A stretch of DNA of 64,000 nt, from the NCBI RefSeq assembly GCF_009848505.1, contig NZ_WWDL01000023.1, forward strand, positions 32,092 to 96,091. Reading direction: 5' to 3'. A program made the translations under genes and the position numbers. Below, piece after piece: positions 43,192 to 51,406 of this stretch. The notes under the pieces were generated by a model. It was not told the origin of the DNA and did not search any database. It saw only the letters and a program-made list of their open reading frames with translations. Within the stretch, counting starts at the first letter, position 1; each line of letters starts with the position of its first letter. Source of the DNA: Muricoccus harenae (GTDB lineage: Bacteria; Pseudomonadota; Alphaproteobacteria; Acetobacterales; Acetobacteraceae).

Positions 43192-43196
43192 GGAGA

Positions 43197-43765
43197 TCAG
43201 CCCCGCACATCGAGGAGCGGGAAGTCCTCGATGCCTTTCGGCGTCTGCTGCTGACTGTCGGCCAACCGCGCCTGGCGCAGTTCGGATTCTGCGATCCGGT
43301 GCAGCATCTCGGCACGGGACGTGTTCTCGGTCAGCGGCAGGCAGAACTCCGCCGCCAGCCGCGCGACGAGGGCGGCGGCGAAAAACGGCGGGAACTCGCT
43401 CTCCGCCGGACGGAAGACATAGAGGTGAGCACCATCTGGAACGGGTCGGCATGCAGCCGGCCCTCCTGGATGCGGTAGGGAATGCCCCTACCCCGCCCGC
43501 TTCCCGCGGAGATCACGCGCAACAGGTCCGCCGGCGACTGGAAGGCATTGGCCAGATCCGCGACCGGCGCTGCCTCCAGCCGGTTCAGCTTCATTTGCCC
43601 CGTGGCGAAGGACCAGGGATGGCAGGACAGCAGCGCATCCCGCGTGCCTGGATAAAGGTTGGCGGCCACCTCCGCCTCGGCCGTTCCCTCCTCGAGGGAG
43701 GCAACCGGCAGCGCGCCGACCTTGAGCAGCGCACGCGAGCAGAGGACGAGGGCGGAAAGCGCCAT
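43197..43765 (-). pseudogene. Tail tubular protein A-like, frameshifted
   Basis: The reading frame opens MALSALVLCSRALLKVGALP, with YPGTRDALLSCHPWSFATGQ as in phage tail tube A / head-completion proteins. After HADP, near 43442-43446, one C is missing from a ccc run; restoring it gives PVPDGAHLYVFRPAESEFPP and then FFAAALVARLAAEFCLPLTE through to GIEDFPLLDVRG and the stop at 43197. The intact protein would have about 189 residues and adapt the portal to the tail. The defect may be real or a homopolymer error. Confidence 0.7.
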
Positions 43766-43946
43766 CGGTTCGTGGCTCCCTGATGGGTGTTGGAAAGGGT
43801 GCGCGTGGAGCCAGGCACCGGCGCGGCCGCGAACGTCGCGCCATGCCGGCGCGGAACAGGCGGCGCGTCCATGCGCCCGGCCCCACGCGCGGCGCGCGCC
43901 GGCCCGGGTATGGGCGGCGCGCGCATCGTCTCGATCATCCGTGTGG

Positions 43947-43978
43947 AATGCGCGCGACGATCGCTCGTCGCGCGCATT
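43947..43978. terminator. Strong hairpin between capsid and tail tube A genes
   Basis: Arms aatgcgcgcgacga and tcgtcgcgcgcatt (14 bp, perfect) with a tcgc loop in the 272-bp gap after the capsid gene. It has no good U-tract. It may reduce transcription past the capsid gene or stabilise the capsid mRNA 3' end. Confidence 0.5.
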
Positions 43979-44037
43979 GCCTTCATGCAGCCGTCACGCT
44001 GCAGGTCCGCTGATCACGCCGCGGCCCGCGTCCGGAA

Positions 44038-44871
44038 CTATTCCGCGGCGCGCATCCGCACGACGCCGAGGTCGTCGATCATTACGGCGCCCTGGCTCAT
44101 CATGTTGTTGACGAAATGCGCCGCACGGTCGCCGTGCCAGGTGATGTCCGTCATCACGTCCTGCGCCACCGCATGGCCGACGGCGGTGCGATGATAGAAG
44201 TAGCAGAAGCGCAGGTTGCCGCTCTTGGTCAGGCCGGAATGCGGCATCCACAGCGCGCCGAGCCAGCGCTTCGCCTGCATCCCCTTCCAGGGCAGGTCGG
44301 CGTCGCCGACATACTGGGAGTTGGCGAATTCCTCGATCTGCAGCAGTTGGCTCCACTGCTTCCAACCGACGACGGCGTAGCGGTTGCCGTCATCGGGCAC
44401 ATCGGACGCGCCGAGCATCTCGAAGGCCATCAGCACCTTCTGCTTGGTCAGCCCATCCGAGTCCGTGGTGCCGGCGGCGGTGCTGACGGCCTCCTGCGTC
44501 GCGGTGTCGAGGGCCGCGATGATCAGCTCGTCCGTCTTGCGGCCGAGCGCATAGGCGCCGGCATTGGCAACCACCGCGCGCTCATCCACGTTGGTCTTGA
44601 TCTCATCGAGCTTGTCGACCCACTCGCCCGCATAATAATCCTGCAGGAAGCACTCCACCGCGGAGTAGTCGAGGTTCATCACGGGCACGACGCCGTTGCG
44701 CGCCTTGGCCGCCGCTGTGCCCTTACCCACGCGCGGGAAAACCGTGGAGGCGCCGGACACGCCGGTCTTGGAACGCACCGTCGGGCGCAGCTTGCTACCC
44801 TGGCGCTGGAAGGCCTCATGCACCTCGGCCTGGAACTGCTTGACGAAAGCTTGGTCGATCGTGGCGGACAC
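44038..44871 (-). CDS. Phage major capsid protein
   Basis: 277 residues. It opens MSATIDQAFVKQFQAEVHEA, then STVFPRVGKGTAAAKARNGV, a capsid-like acidic segment (DKLDEIKTNVDERAVVANAG), GRKTDELIIAALDTATQEAV and the C-terminal HFVNNMMSQGAVMIDDLGVV. The pattern matches podovirus-type major capsid proteins of small alphaproteobacterial prophages. It follows the scaffold gene with a strong terminator-like hairpin between them, and appears intact. Confidence 0.85.
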   Translation of the reverse strand: MSATIDQAFVKQFQAEVHEAFQRQGSKLRPTVRSKTGVSGASTVFPRVGKGTAAAKARNGVVPVMNLDYSAVECFLQDYYAGEWVDKLDEIKTNVDERAVVANAGAYALGRKTDELIIAALDTATQEAVSTAAGTTDSDGLTKQKVLMAFEMLGASDVPDDGNRYAVVGWKQWSQLLQIEEFANSQYVGDADLPWKGMQAKRWLGALWMPHSGLTKSGNLRFCYFYHRTAVGHAVAQDVMTDITWHGDRAAHFVNNMMSQGAVMIDDLGVVRMRAAE

Positions 44872-45303
44872 GCATGTCCTCCTTCGGAGATGGGTTCAGG
44901 GGAATGCGCCCTGCCAGGTTGGCACGTCCATGCGGACGAGGCCGGGCAGGCCGCGGAACGGCACGCGCCCGCGCCCGGCGCCGCCTTTTGGGGCAGGGCC
45001 GGTTGCGGGTTGGTCGCGCCAGAATGGGAGAATGCGAAAAGGGCCTCGCCCGGTTCCGGACGAGGCCCTTTCGGGAGAAAAGAGACGGGGGCGGGCGGCA
45101 CCAGGGGGAAGTAGGGTGCCACCCGCCCCCGTAGCCGGACCGCATGAGGGGGGATGCGGGTCCGGCAGCAATGGGGGGTCACCCTTGGGGGGGATGCAGT
45201 CAGTGACCGCCCGTCGCAGAGAGGCATCGGAAAAACGCGAGTTCTCGACTCAGGTTTCAGGGGCTTAGCCGAAATTCCTGAAGATGCAGATGAGGCTGCA
45301 GCA
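44872..45303. other. 432-bp gap between scaffold and capsid genes
   Basis: No coding sequence is supported. It contains the 11-bp hairpin at 45038-45071 and a G-rich stretch (45148-45194). A separate capsid promoter between the hairpin and the capsid start would explain the spacing, but no clear -35/-10 pair could be assigned by eye. Confidence 0.5.
45038..45071 (-). terminator. Rho-independent terminator-like hairpin upstream of the capsid gene
   Basis: Arms aaagggcctcg and cgaggcccttt (11 bp, perfect) with a 12-nt loop. On the minus strand the stem is followed by TCGCATTCTCC after a TTTT run. It lies after the scaffold gene and before the capsid gene. Confidence 0.7.
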
Positions 45304-46072
45304 TCACCCTCCTGTGAGCCGCCGGAAGCCATCGGTCACCCGCTTGACGAAGTCGGGCTCGCGGGAGCGCCAGTAGCGGGGGTCGCGCATCATCTTGCGC
45401 AGCGCCGCCTCATCCATGGCTTCGGGGGCAGCCGCCTGGCGCGCCAGCGCGGGTTCGCCCTTCTCCATACATGCGGTGCAGCGCCATCACCCCATCGGCG
45501 GTGGTGGAGAGAGCTGCCAGTACCTCCCCGGGCAGGTTGGCGCGGCCCCAGGCGGCAATCTGTCGCGCGGTGCGGCGGAAGCGCTCCTCGCCGCCGAACT
45601 CGGCGCGCAGCCGGTCGCGCTGCCGCTCGGCTTCGAACTGGGATGCGGCCTCGGCCACGATCGGCAACAACCGCTCCGCCGCCAGGTCATAGACGAGCTG
45701 CACCTGCGAGGGCGTGAAGCCCGCACGGTGCAGCGCCGCATTCACCTCCGGATCGGAACCGATCAACACATGCCGCGGCTCGACGGCGTAGTCATCCGCC
45801 GTGTCGGGCACGCCGATGGCCCGGCGGAAACGGATCCGTTCCTCCTCCGGCGCGTCATCACCCGGCGGGGCGAAACGGGCGGAGAGCTTTCTCTCCAGCT
45901 CGCGATAGGATTTCAGCAACGCATCCACGCGCAATGCGCCAAGCTCCGCATCCCAGAACTTCTCGGGCACGTCCTCGGGCCGCTTCACCTTGGCTGGCGT
46001 CTCCGGCACCTCCGCCGTCGCGGGGGCCTCGGGTCCTGGCTTCGGCTCAGTCTCCAGCAGGTTTTCACTCAT
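45304..46072 (-). pseudogene. Capsid assembly scaffolding protein, frameshifted near the C-terminus
   Basis: The frame from 46072 gives an acidic, Pro-rich N-terminus (LETEPKPGPEAPATAEVPET), then PEKFWDAELGALRVDALLKS with YRELERKLSARF, typical of T7-like scaffolds. At GVMALHRM an extra base (a on the plus strand, near 45469-45471) shifts the frame; removing it continues MEKGEPALARQAAAPEAMDE, AALRKMMRDPRYWRSREPDF and VKRVTDGFRRLTGG to a stop at 45304. The start overlaps the portal stop (ATGA). Confidence 0.7.
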
Positions 46073-47508
46073 GCGCCGGTTTGCTCCTGATTGGGCGCCT
46101 GTGCGGCGCTGGGTGCCAGAGGCGCCAGAACCGCGCTGGGCGCCGAAAGGGTGCGGGCCAGGTGCCGCGCTGCGGCAGGCAGATCGACCACCGCGGAAGC
46201 CGCCGGTCCGAGCGCCGCCACGGCCTGGAGGAAGAGCAGCGTGTTCGCCGCATCCGCCCTCCCCTGCACGCGGGCCAGCGGCGACTGGTAGGCGATGCGT
46301 GCCTCCTGCCCATCCAGCAGGATCGCTGGTACCTCGCCGCGGCGCCGCAGGATGGAAAGGCAGCGCGACACCAGCGGCGTCAGCAGTTCCGCCTGCAGCC
46401 GGCCATAGGTGGCGCCGAGCAGGCGGGCCGTTTCGGCGCTACGTTCCAGCACCTCAGTCGCCGTCATGTTCGGCCGCTGCGGTGCCGACAGCCGATCCGC
46501 CAGCAGGGCTGAGCGGATGCGGGCACGCATGTCGGACAGCACGAGCTGCGACACATCGAAGGAACCGGGCGCCGCCAGCAGCGTGAGGCCCGAGGAGCCG
46601 ACCGCCTTCGGGATGATCGCCCCCGGCGCCAGCCGCACCGTGGCCGGATTCAGCACGCCGTCATCGTCGGCCTGCCAGATACCCGTCGCCGCAATGGAAG
46701 CGTTCTTCAGCACAAGCTCAACCACCTTGTTGGCGGTCCGGATGTCCGGCAGCGCCTTCATCACCGGACCGCGCCCATAGGTCTCGCCCGGCGCCTTCAT
46801 CCAGCGGAAGGCGAGGAAGGGGCTCTCCTCGAAGCGCCCCTCGGCCAGCGGGATTCCGGCGCCGTCGCGCTCCAGCACCGCCGCGAAGCGCGGACCACCG
46901 AAGGCCGGCCACACCGCCTCGATCACCCGATGCGTCACCTCGGCCTCGTCAGGGCGGAACAGCGCCGGCGGCAACATCGCGCCGGGATAGCGTAGGGCAA
47001 TCGCCTCGGCGGTCATCCGCACGAGGCGGTACACCGTATCCAACCAGCCTGAGGCGCCCTCCTCCAGCACCGCCTCACGCAGCGGCACGGCGGTGAAGCG
47101 CAGGGCCGAGGCCTCGCCCGGTGGCGCCTCCTCCACCAGCACCACGCCGGTGCCGGCCACCACGAGATCCAGGAAGGCCTGATGCATCTCGAGCGCGAAA
47201 TTGGAGCGGTCCAGATGCCCCTGCAGCGTCTCCGCCGCGCGTTCCAGCACCGCGGCCAGTTCCGGATCCGCGCCCTCGTCCACCGGGGCCAGGCCGAACC
47301 AGCGGGACCAGGGCGGGGTCAGCTCCGCCAGCAGCGAGGCCGCGAGGTTCTCCGCGGCATCGGCGGCGGTGCCGTCATGCAGCGCCGGCCCGCCCGCTCC
47401 CGGATGGGTGGCCAGCACATGCTCGTAGCAGTCGCGCCAGACGCCCTCCCATGGGCGGCGGCGGTCCAGCGCGCGCTCGGCGCGGGCAATGATTTCGTCG
47501 GGCGTCAT
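46069..47508 (-). CDS. Phage portal / head-tail connector protein
   Basis: 479 residues of the T7-like connector family. It opens MTPDEIIARAERALDRRRPW with EGVWRDCYEHVLATHPGAGG, then NLAASLLAELTPPWSRWFGL, GTGVVLVEEAPPGEASALRF, FRWMKAPGETYGRGPVMKAL and PDIRTANKVVELVLKNASIA. It forms the dodecameric ring through which DNA enters the capsid. The gene looks intact. It is coupled to the scaffold gene and preceded by a terminator-like hairpin at 47608-47636. Confidence 0.9.
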   Translation of the reverse strand: MTPDEIIARAERALDRRRPWEGVWRDCYEHVLATHPGAGGPALHDGTAADAAENLAASLLAELTPPWSRWFGLAPVDEGADPELAAVLERAAETLQGHLDRSNFALEMHQAFLDLVVAGTGVVLVEEAPPGEASALRFTAVPLREAVLEEGASGWLDTVYRLVRMTAEAIALRYPGAMLPPALFRPDEAEVTHRVIEAVWPAFGGPRFAAVLERDGAGIPLAEGRFEESPFLAFRWMKAPGETYGRGPVMKALPDIRTANKVVELVLKNASIAATGIWQADDDGVLNPATVRLAPGAIIPKAVGSSGLTLLAAPGSFDVSQLVLSDMRARIRSALLADRLSAPQRPNMTATEVLERSAETARLLGATYGRLQAELLTPLVSRCLSILRRRGEVPAILLDGQEARIAYQSPLARVQGRADAANTLLFLQAVAALGPAASAVVDLPAAARHLARTLSAPSAVLAPLAPSAAQAPNQEQTGA

Positions 47509-47607
47509 GCCGCGCCACCTCGCGGCGAGGAATCAGTCCTGTCGCCCATGGGCCTGCTCGCTCCTGTCTGCGGAACCCCGGCCCGTTCTGAAGGGCGCCC
47601 AAACGAC

Positions 47608-47636
47608 AAAGGCCCGGCGCCGGAAGGGTCCGGGCC
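47608..47636 (-). terminator. Terminator-like hairpin upstream of the portal gene
   Basis: Arms ggcccgg and ccgggcc (7 bp) around a 12-nt GC loop; on the minus strand the stem is followed by TTTGTCGTTT. It separates the two conserved hypotheticals from the portal gene. Confidence 0.5.
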
Positions 47637-47705
47637 GGGCGTGCGAGTTCAGGGGATCGGGGAGGATCGCCACCGGGCGCAATTCGCCCATTGACAAGAG
47701 GGGTT

Positions 47706-48236
47706 CTAGCTGGCGGATCGCCGTTCGTCAAGAAAATTTTCCTCTGAAGGGAACATTTTCTTTAGGCCATTGAACAGCCCGTGCGGCGTCACGGCGAAGG
47801 GGGCCCCTGGTCCCAGAAGCGCCCGGCAGAGCGACACGCAGGAAAGCGGAAGCATCCCTGGCCAGCGCCGCGCGGGCGCGGCGGGCACGAACGGCCCGAG
47901 GACGCGGCAGCCGGCCCTGCGCCAGAAGCCTGGCAGGTCGAAGCCCGGCCCGACCGCCAGCCGCGTCACCAACAGCCGCCCCGAAAGTGGATCAAGCACC
48001 GTCCAGCCGTCCTCGTCCTGCAGCCCAGCGAAGCAGTGCCGGAACCCAGGCCGCAGGAGCCGCATCCAGGCTTGGTCCGCGCCGCCGCCGAAGGCGATCC
48101 ACAGTGTCTGCGGCCGCGACTCCGCTGCCCGGCGGTGGCCCGGTCCGACACGGGCCCCGGAATGCACATCGCCGTCCCGGTTTCCCGGAACGGCGGCGAG
48201 CAGATCGGGTGCCGGCACGAAAGGCGTGCCCTGCAT
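47706..48236 (-). CDS. Conserved prophage hypothetical protein
   Basis: 176 residues from ATG 48236. WMRLLRPGFRHCFAGLQDED then GWTVLDPLSGRLLVTRLAVG and CVSLCRALLGPGAPFAVTPH with GLFNGL form a compact cysteine/His-containing pattern conserved near portal genes in related prophages, in my recollection of the family. HCFAGL resembles the active-site region of NlpC/P60-like cysteine folds, which is a possibility only. It lies 4 nt behind the 147-residue gene. Confidence 0.6.
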   Translation of the reverse strand: MQGTPFVPAPDLLAAVPGNRDGDVHSGARVGPGHRRAAESRPQTLWIAFGGGADQAWMRLLRPGFRHCFAGLQDEDGWTVLDPLSGRLLVTRLAVGPGFDLPGFWRRAGCRVLGPFVPAAPARRWPGMLPLSCVSLCRALLGPGAPFAVTPHGLFNGLKKMFPSEENFLDERRSAS

Positions 48237-48240
48237 GGCG

Positions 48241-48684
48241 TCAGGCCGGCCGGGGCGCCGCGAAAGGCACGACGGAGCCAGAGTCGCCGGGGCTTTCCGG
48301 CCCGGCCACGATCCCCTTGAGCCGCAGAGGCCATTCGAGCCGATCCATCGCCTCGCGCCACAACCGGTGGTCGCCGCGCTCGCGAAGGGCCGCGGGATCG
48401 GGCGAGGTGCCGCGCTCGCCCCAGATGCGCATGATCCGCGCATGGGCCAGGTCGATCCGGCGCTGCCGGTACAGCCGGTCGAGGCATTTCACCACGTCGT
48501 CCGGCTCACAGGGCCGGGCGACGAGCCCGCGCCCGGAGACGATTCGCGCCCCGTCTCGCCGGGCGATGAGGGCGGCCATGGTCCAGAACCAAGCCTCCTC
48601 CGCGCTGCGGAAGGGCTGGACCTTGTCCAGACTTGAAAGGGTCGGCGCTGTGGTGCGGAGCGCACCGGAAGCGGGACGGGTCAT
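48241..48684 (-). CDS. Conserved prophage hypothetical protein, first gene of the operon
   Basis: 147 residues from ATG 48684. FRSAEEAWFWTMAALIARRD, then CEPDDVVKCLDRLYRQRRID and LAHARIMRIWGERGTSPDPA suggest a small DNA-associated helical protein; this pattern occurs beside phage terminase or portal genes. The in-frame extension up to 49047 is not accepted because it runs across the S24 gene. A GTTGTG-aa-CACAAC inverted repeat lies 20 nt upstream of its start. Confidence 0.6.
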   Translation of the reverse strand: MTRPASGALRTTAPTLSSLDKVQPFRSAEEAWFWTMAALIARRDGARIVSGRGLVARPCEPDDVVKCLDRLYRQRRIDLAHARIMRIWGERGTSPDPAALRERGDHRLWREAMDRLEWPLRLKGIVAGPESPGDSGSVVPFAAPRPA

Positions 48685-48703
48685 CGGGGGCTGATCCTCG
48701 CCG

Positions 48704-48717
48704 GTTGTGAACACAAC
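48704..48717. promoter_or_regulatory. Inverted repeat in the prophage/S24 divergent region
   Basis: Half-sites gttgtg and cacaac with a 2-bp spacer, 20 nt upstream of the first prophage gene and 92 nt upstream of the S24 regulator. A repressor site for the neighbouring HTH/S24 protein is plausible but not shown. Confidence 0.4.
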
Positions 48718-48808
48718 AAGAACATCAACCCACGGGCTTGTGACCGTCAAGACGATTCTATGATGGAATTCCTGTTGTCCCCAGATTTCGCGCCTATAGA
48801 ATGGCGGA

Positions 48809-49444
48809 ATGCAGCACGGCGACATCTGGCGGGCGCTCGACGCACTCGCGGCGGAGAACGGACTCTCAGCCTCCGGCCTTGCCCGCAAGGCGGGACTCGA
48901 CCCGACTGCTTTTAACCCGTCCAAACGCACCGGCCCGGACGGCCGCGCCCGCTGGCCCTCCACCGAGAGCGTTGCGAAGGTGCTCTCCGCCACCGGCACG
49001 GGCATGGACGAGTTCGCCAGCCTCATCACCGGCAATCTCCGCACCACGGCCCGGCCCAGCCGCCGTATCCCGCTGATCGGCCTCGCCCAGGCCGGCAGCA
49101 GCGGCTACTTCGACGATGGCGGCTATCCGGTGGGCGGCGGCTGGGACGAGATCAGCCTGCCTGAGGTCGGCGATCCCAATGCCTATGCCCTCGAGATCAG
49201 CGGCGATTCGATGGAGCCCGTGTTCCGGGATGGCGACGTCATCATCGTCTCCCCCAGCGCCCCTGTCCGCCGCGGCGACCGGGTCGTGGTCCGCACCCAT
49301 GGCGGCGAGGTGATGGCCAAGGAGTTGCTGCGGCAATCCGCCCGGCGCGTGGAGCTGGCCAGCCTCAACCCGGCCCATCCGAACTACAGCTTCGAGCTTG
49401 AGGAGCTGACCTGGATGCATCGGATCGTCTGGGCCAGCCAGTAG
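48809..49444 (+). CDS. HTH transcriptional regulator with S24 peptidase domain
   Basis: 211 residues. The HTH reads LAAENGLSASGLARKAGLDP then TAFNPSKRTGPDGRARWPST. The S24 domain has YALEISGDSMEPVFRDGDVI with the catalytic Ser in GDSMEP, and GEVMAKELLRQ with the catalytic Lys. LexA/CI-type autoproteolysis after DNA damage is the family mechanism. Closely similar proteins are part of the normal chromosome in this lineage, so it need not be the prophage repressor, though its position allows that. ATG 48809 has TATAGA only 8 nt upstream, so the mRNA may be nearly leaderless. Confidence 0.85.
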   Translation: MQHGDIWRALDALAAENGLSASGLARKAGLDPTAFNPSKRTGPDGRARWPSTESVAKVLSATGTGMDEFASLITGNLRTTARPSRRIPLIGLAQAGSSGYFDDGGYPVGGGWDEISLPEVGDPNAYALEISGDSMEPVFRDGDVIIVSPSAPVRRGDRVVVRTHGGEVMAKELLRQSARRVELASLNPAHPNYSFELEELTWMHRIVWASQ

Positions 49445-49474
49445 CGGCCCGGCAGCCCCGGCCGGGCTCCGCCT

Positions 49475-51406
49475 TCAGTCTCCCGCCGCACCCGCAGCGA
49501 GAAGCCGCAGCACGTTCTTCGGGTCCTGCTCACCCGACAGTGCCATCACCTGCCCATCAGGCAGCGTGACCGAGGCCATCCCCGCCTGCTCATAGGCCCG
49601 CAACATCCCGGACCCGACCCCGGCGAAAGCCGGCGCCACCCCGGCGGCATCGCACAGGTCCCGGAACCGCCAGATGGCGTTGATCCTCGCCTCTGCCGCA
49701 CCGGCGGGATCGCCCTCAGCCACCCAGACCCCCTCCAGCCGCCGGAAGGCGAAGCCCGCCCGGCCACCATCGGCGAAGACCACGCCATCCGCATGGGCCG
49801 GCACCCGGGCCCCAAGCGCCGCCAGCCGCGCCTGTGCCGCTTCGTCGTAATCCTCGGCCTGGATCCGCGCCGGCCGCAGCAGCCGGAAGGCCGCGTAGAG
49901 CATCAGCGCCGCCGCCGCCCCCACCGCGAAGCGCAGCGGCGCCGGAGCGCCGGACTCCACCACCACCTCCCACCAGGCGGCGTTCGAGAAGCGCCCGTGA
50001 TAGGCGACCGTTGCCAGGGTCAGCCCGCAGATCACCCCCGCCGCGAGGGAGAACACCCGCGCGCCCGTCAGCGGCTCCCCGGTCAGCCGCGCATCCCGGT
50101 AGAAGGCGTGCCGCATGACGGCCAGGAACAGCGCCGTGCCAAGATAGGCGGCGGCCACCCACCAGGGATCGCCCCGCACGGCCAGGATCCACACTCCGTT
50201 CAGCAGCAGGAACAGCCCCGCCCACCAGGCGATCCGCAGCCGCCGCAGCATGCCGTAGGACACCACCAGCAGCAGCGAGCCGACGACCGAGGCTGCGAAC
50301 TGGCTCGCCAGCGCCGCCCATTCCCCGCCCCAGCGTGCGATATCCGCCCCATGCGCCGGCAGCGCGCCGACGAAGAGCAGGACCACCCCGCCGAGGCCGG
50401 TCAGCCCGGACAGTACCGGCACTTCCAGCGCACCCGTTACCCGCGTCTCGGCCTGCATCCGCCCCATGACGGCGCGTCGCTGGTTCAGCTCGAAGGTCGC
50501 GAAGAGCCCGCCCGCCAGGAAGAGCGGGACGATGTAGTAGAACAGCCGGAACAGCAGCACCGCCCCCACCACCTGGGCGGAGGGCAGGTAGGGCTCCAGG
50601 CTGAGCAGGATGAAGCCGTCGAACACGCCGAGGCCCCCCGGCACGCTGGCCGCCAGCCCCGCCGTATAGGCGGCGATGTAGATGCCTAGGAACTTCCAGA
50701 AGGTCAGCCCCGGCGCCTCGGGCAGTAGCGCGTAGAAGATCGCCGCCGTCACGGCCACGTCCACGCTCGCCAGCAGCACCTGCGCCACCGCCATGCGGAA
50801 GCCCGGCAGGTCGATCTGATGGCCGAAGATGGTGAAGGACGGCCAGAGGCGCGAGAGCAGCACATAGGTGCCGGAGATGCACCACATGACGACGCCGACC
50901 GCCTGCGCCGCCCAGGGCGGCACCAGCTCCCCCTCACCCACCCAGGGCAGGACGGAGGGTTCCAGCACCAGCACCAGCCCGCCCAGGGCAAATCCACCCA
51001 GGCCGAAGGTCAGGGAGGTGAAGGCGATGACCTTGGCGATCTCGACCGAGGTCAGTCCCCAGGCCGCGTAGAAGCGGTAGCGCACCGCGGCGCCGGAAAC
51101 CGCCGCGAAGCCCAGATTATGCGCCAGCGTGTAAGCGCAGAAGGAAGCCAGGGAGGTCCGCAGGTAGGAGATCGGCTTGCCGGCATAGACCGAACCCAGC
51201 CGATCGTAGATCGTCAACACCGCATAGGCGATGACCGTCCAGGCCCCGGCCACCCAGAGTTGGCGCGCCGAGGTCGCCTCGAGCGCGCTCCCCACATCCT
51301 CCACCGAGAGGTTTCGGAACTCCCGCTGCACGACATAGAGCGCGCCGACCAGCAGGATCAGTCCGAAGACGGTTGGTCCGTGCCTGCGGATCAGCGCCCA
51401 GTTCAT
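49475..51406 (-). CDS. mprF: MprF-type lysyl-phosphatidylglycerol flippase with a shortened synthase domain
   Basis: 643 residues, against about 850 in full MprF. The N-terminal membrane flippase domain is complete: [60 protein letters not shown] and [20 protein letters not shown]. The C-terminal DUF2156 synthase part covers only about 110 residues ([40 protein letters not shown]). The acceptor-binding remainder is absent, and the next gene is 30 nt away, so this is not a simple frameshift. It overlaps lysS by 4 nt (ATGA). It should move aminoacylated lipids and raise cationic-peptide resistance; synthase activity is doubtful. Confidence 0.85.
   Translation of the reverse strand: MNWALIRRHGPTVFGLILLVGALYVVQREFRNLSVEDVGSALEATSARQLWVAGAWTVIAYAVLTIYDRLGSVYAGKPISYLRTSLASFCAYTLAHNLGFAAVSGAAVRYRFYAAWGLTSVEIAKVIAFTSLTFGLGGFALGGLVLVLEPSVLPWVGEGELVPPWAAQAVGVVMWCISGTYVLLSRLWPSFTIFGHQIDLPGFRMAVAQVLLASVDVAVTAAIFYALLPEAPGLTFWKFLGIYIAAYTAGLAASVPGGLGVFDGFILLSLEPYLPSAQVVGAVLLFRLFYYIVPLFLAGGLFATFELNQRRAVMGRMQAETRVTGALEVPVLSGLTGLGGVVLLFVGALPAHGADIARWGGEWAALASQFAASVVGSLLLVVSYGMLRRLRIAWWAGLFLLLNGVWILAVRGDPWWVAAAYLGTALFLAVMRHAFYRDARLTGEPLTGARVFSLAAGVICGLTLATVAYHGRFSNAAWWEVVVESGAPAPLRFAVGAAAALMLYAAFRLLRPARIQAEDYDEAAQARLAALGARVPAHADGVVFADGGRAGFAFRRLEGVWVAEGDPAGAAEARINAIWRFRDLCDAAGVAPAFAGVGSGMLRAYEQAGMASVTLPDGQVMALSGEQDPKNVLRLLAAGAAGD

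Larger units (their letters stand above)
34117..48684. mobile_element. Defective podovirus-like prophage, interrupted by a second element
   Basis: The region holds a phage morphogenesis set read on the minus strand (two conserved phage hypotheticals, portal, scaffold, capsid, tail tube A, a second tail protein), then a foreign 7-kb insert, then a terminase C-terminal scrap, two small phage proteins and a cell wall hydrolase. The head-tail proteins resemble T7-like podoviruses. No tyrosine integrase, replication genes or obvious att repeats were found, and terminase plus at least three structural genes are broken, so it cannot form particles by itself. Ends are set by the outermost phage-like genes. 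Confidence 0.75.

Noticed and set aside
48809..49444. S24 regulator as the prophage CI repressor
   Set aside because: Similar proteins are chromosomal in related bacteria without prophages; adjacency alone does not prove the role.
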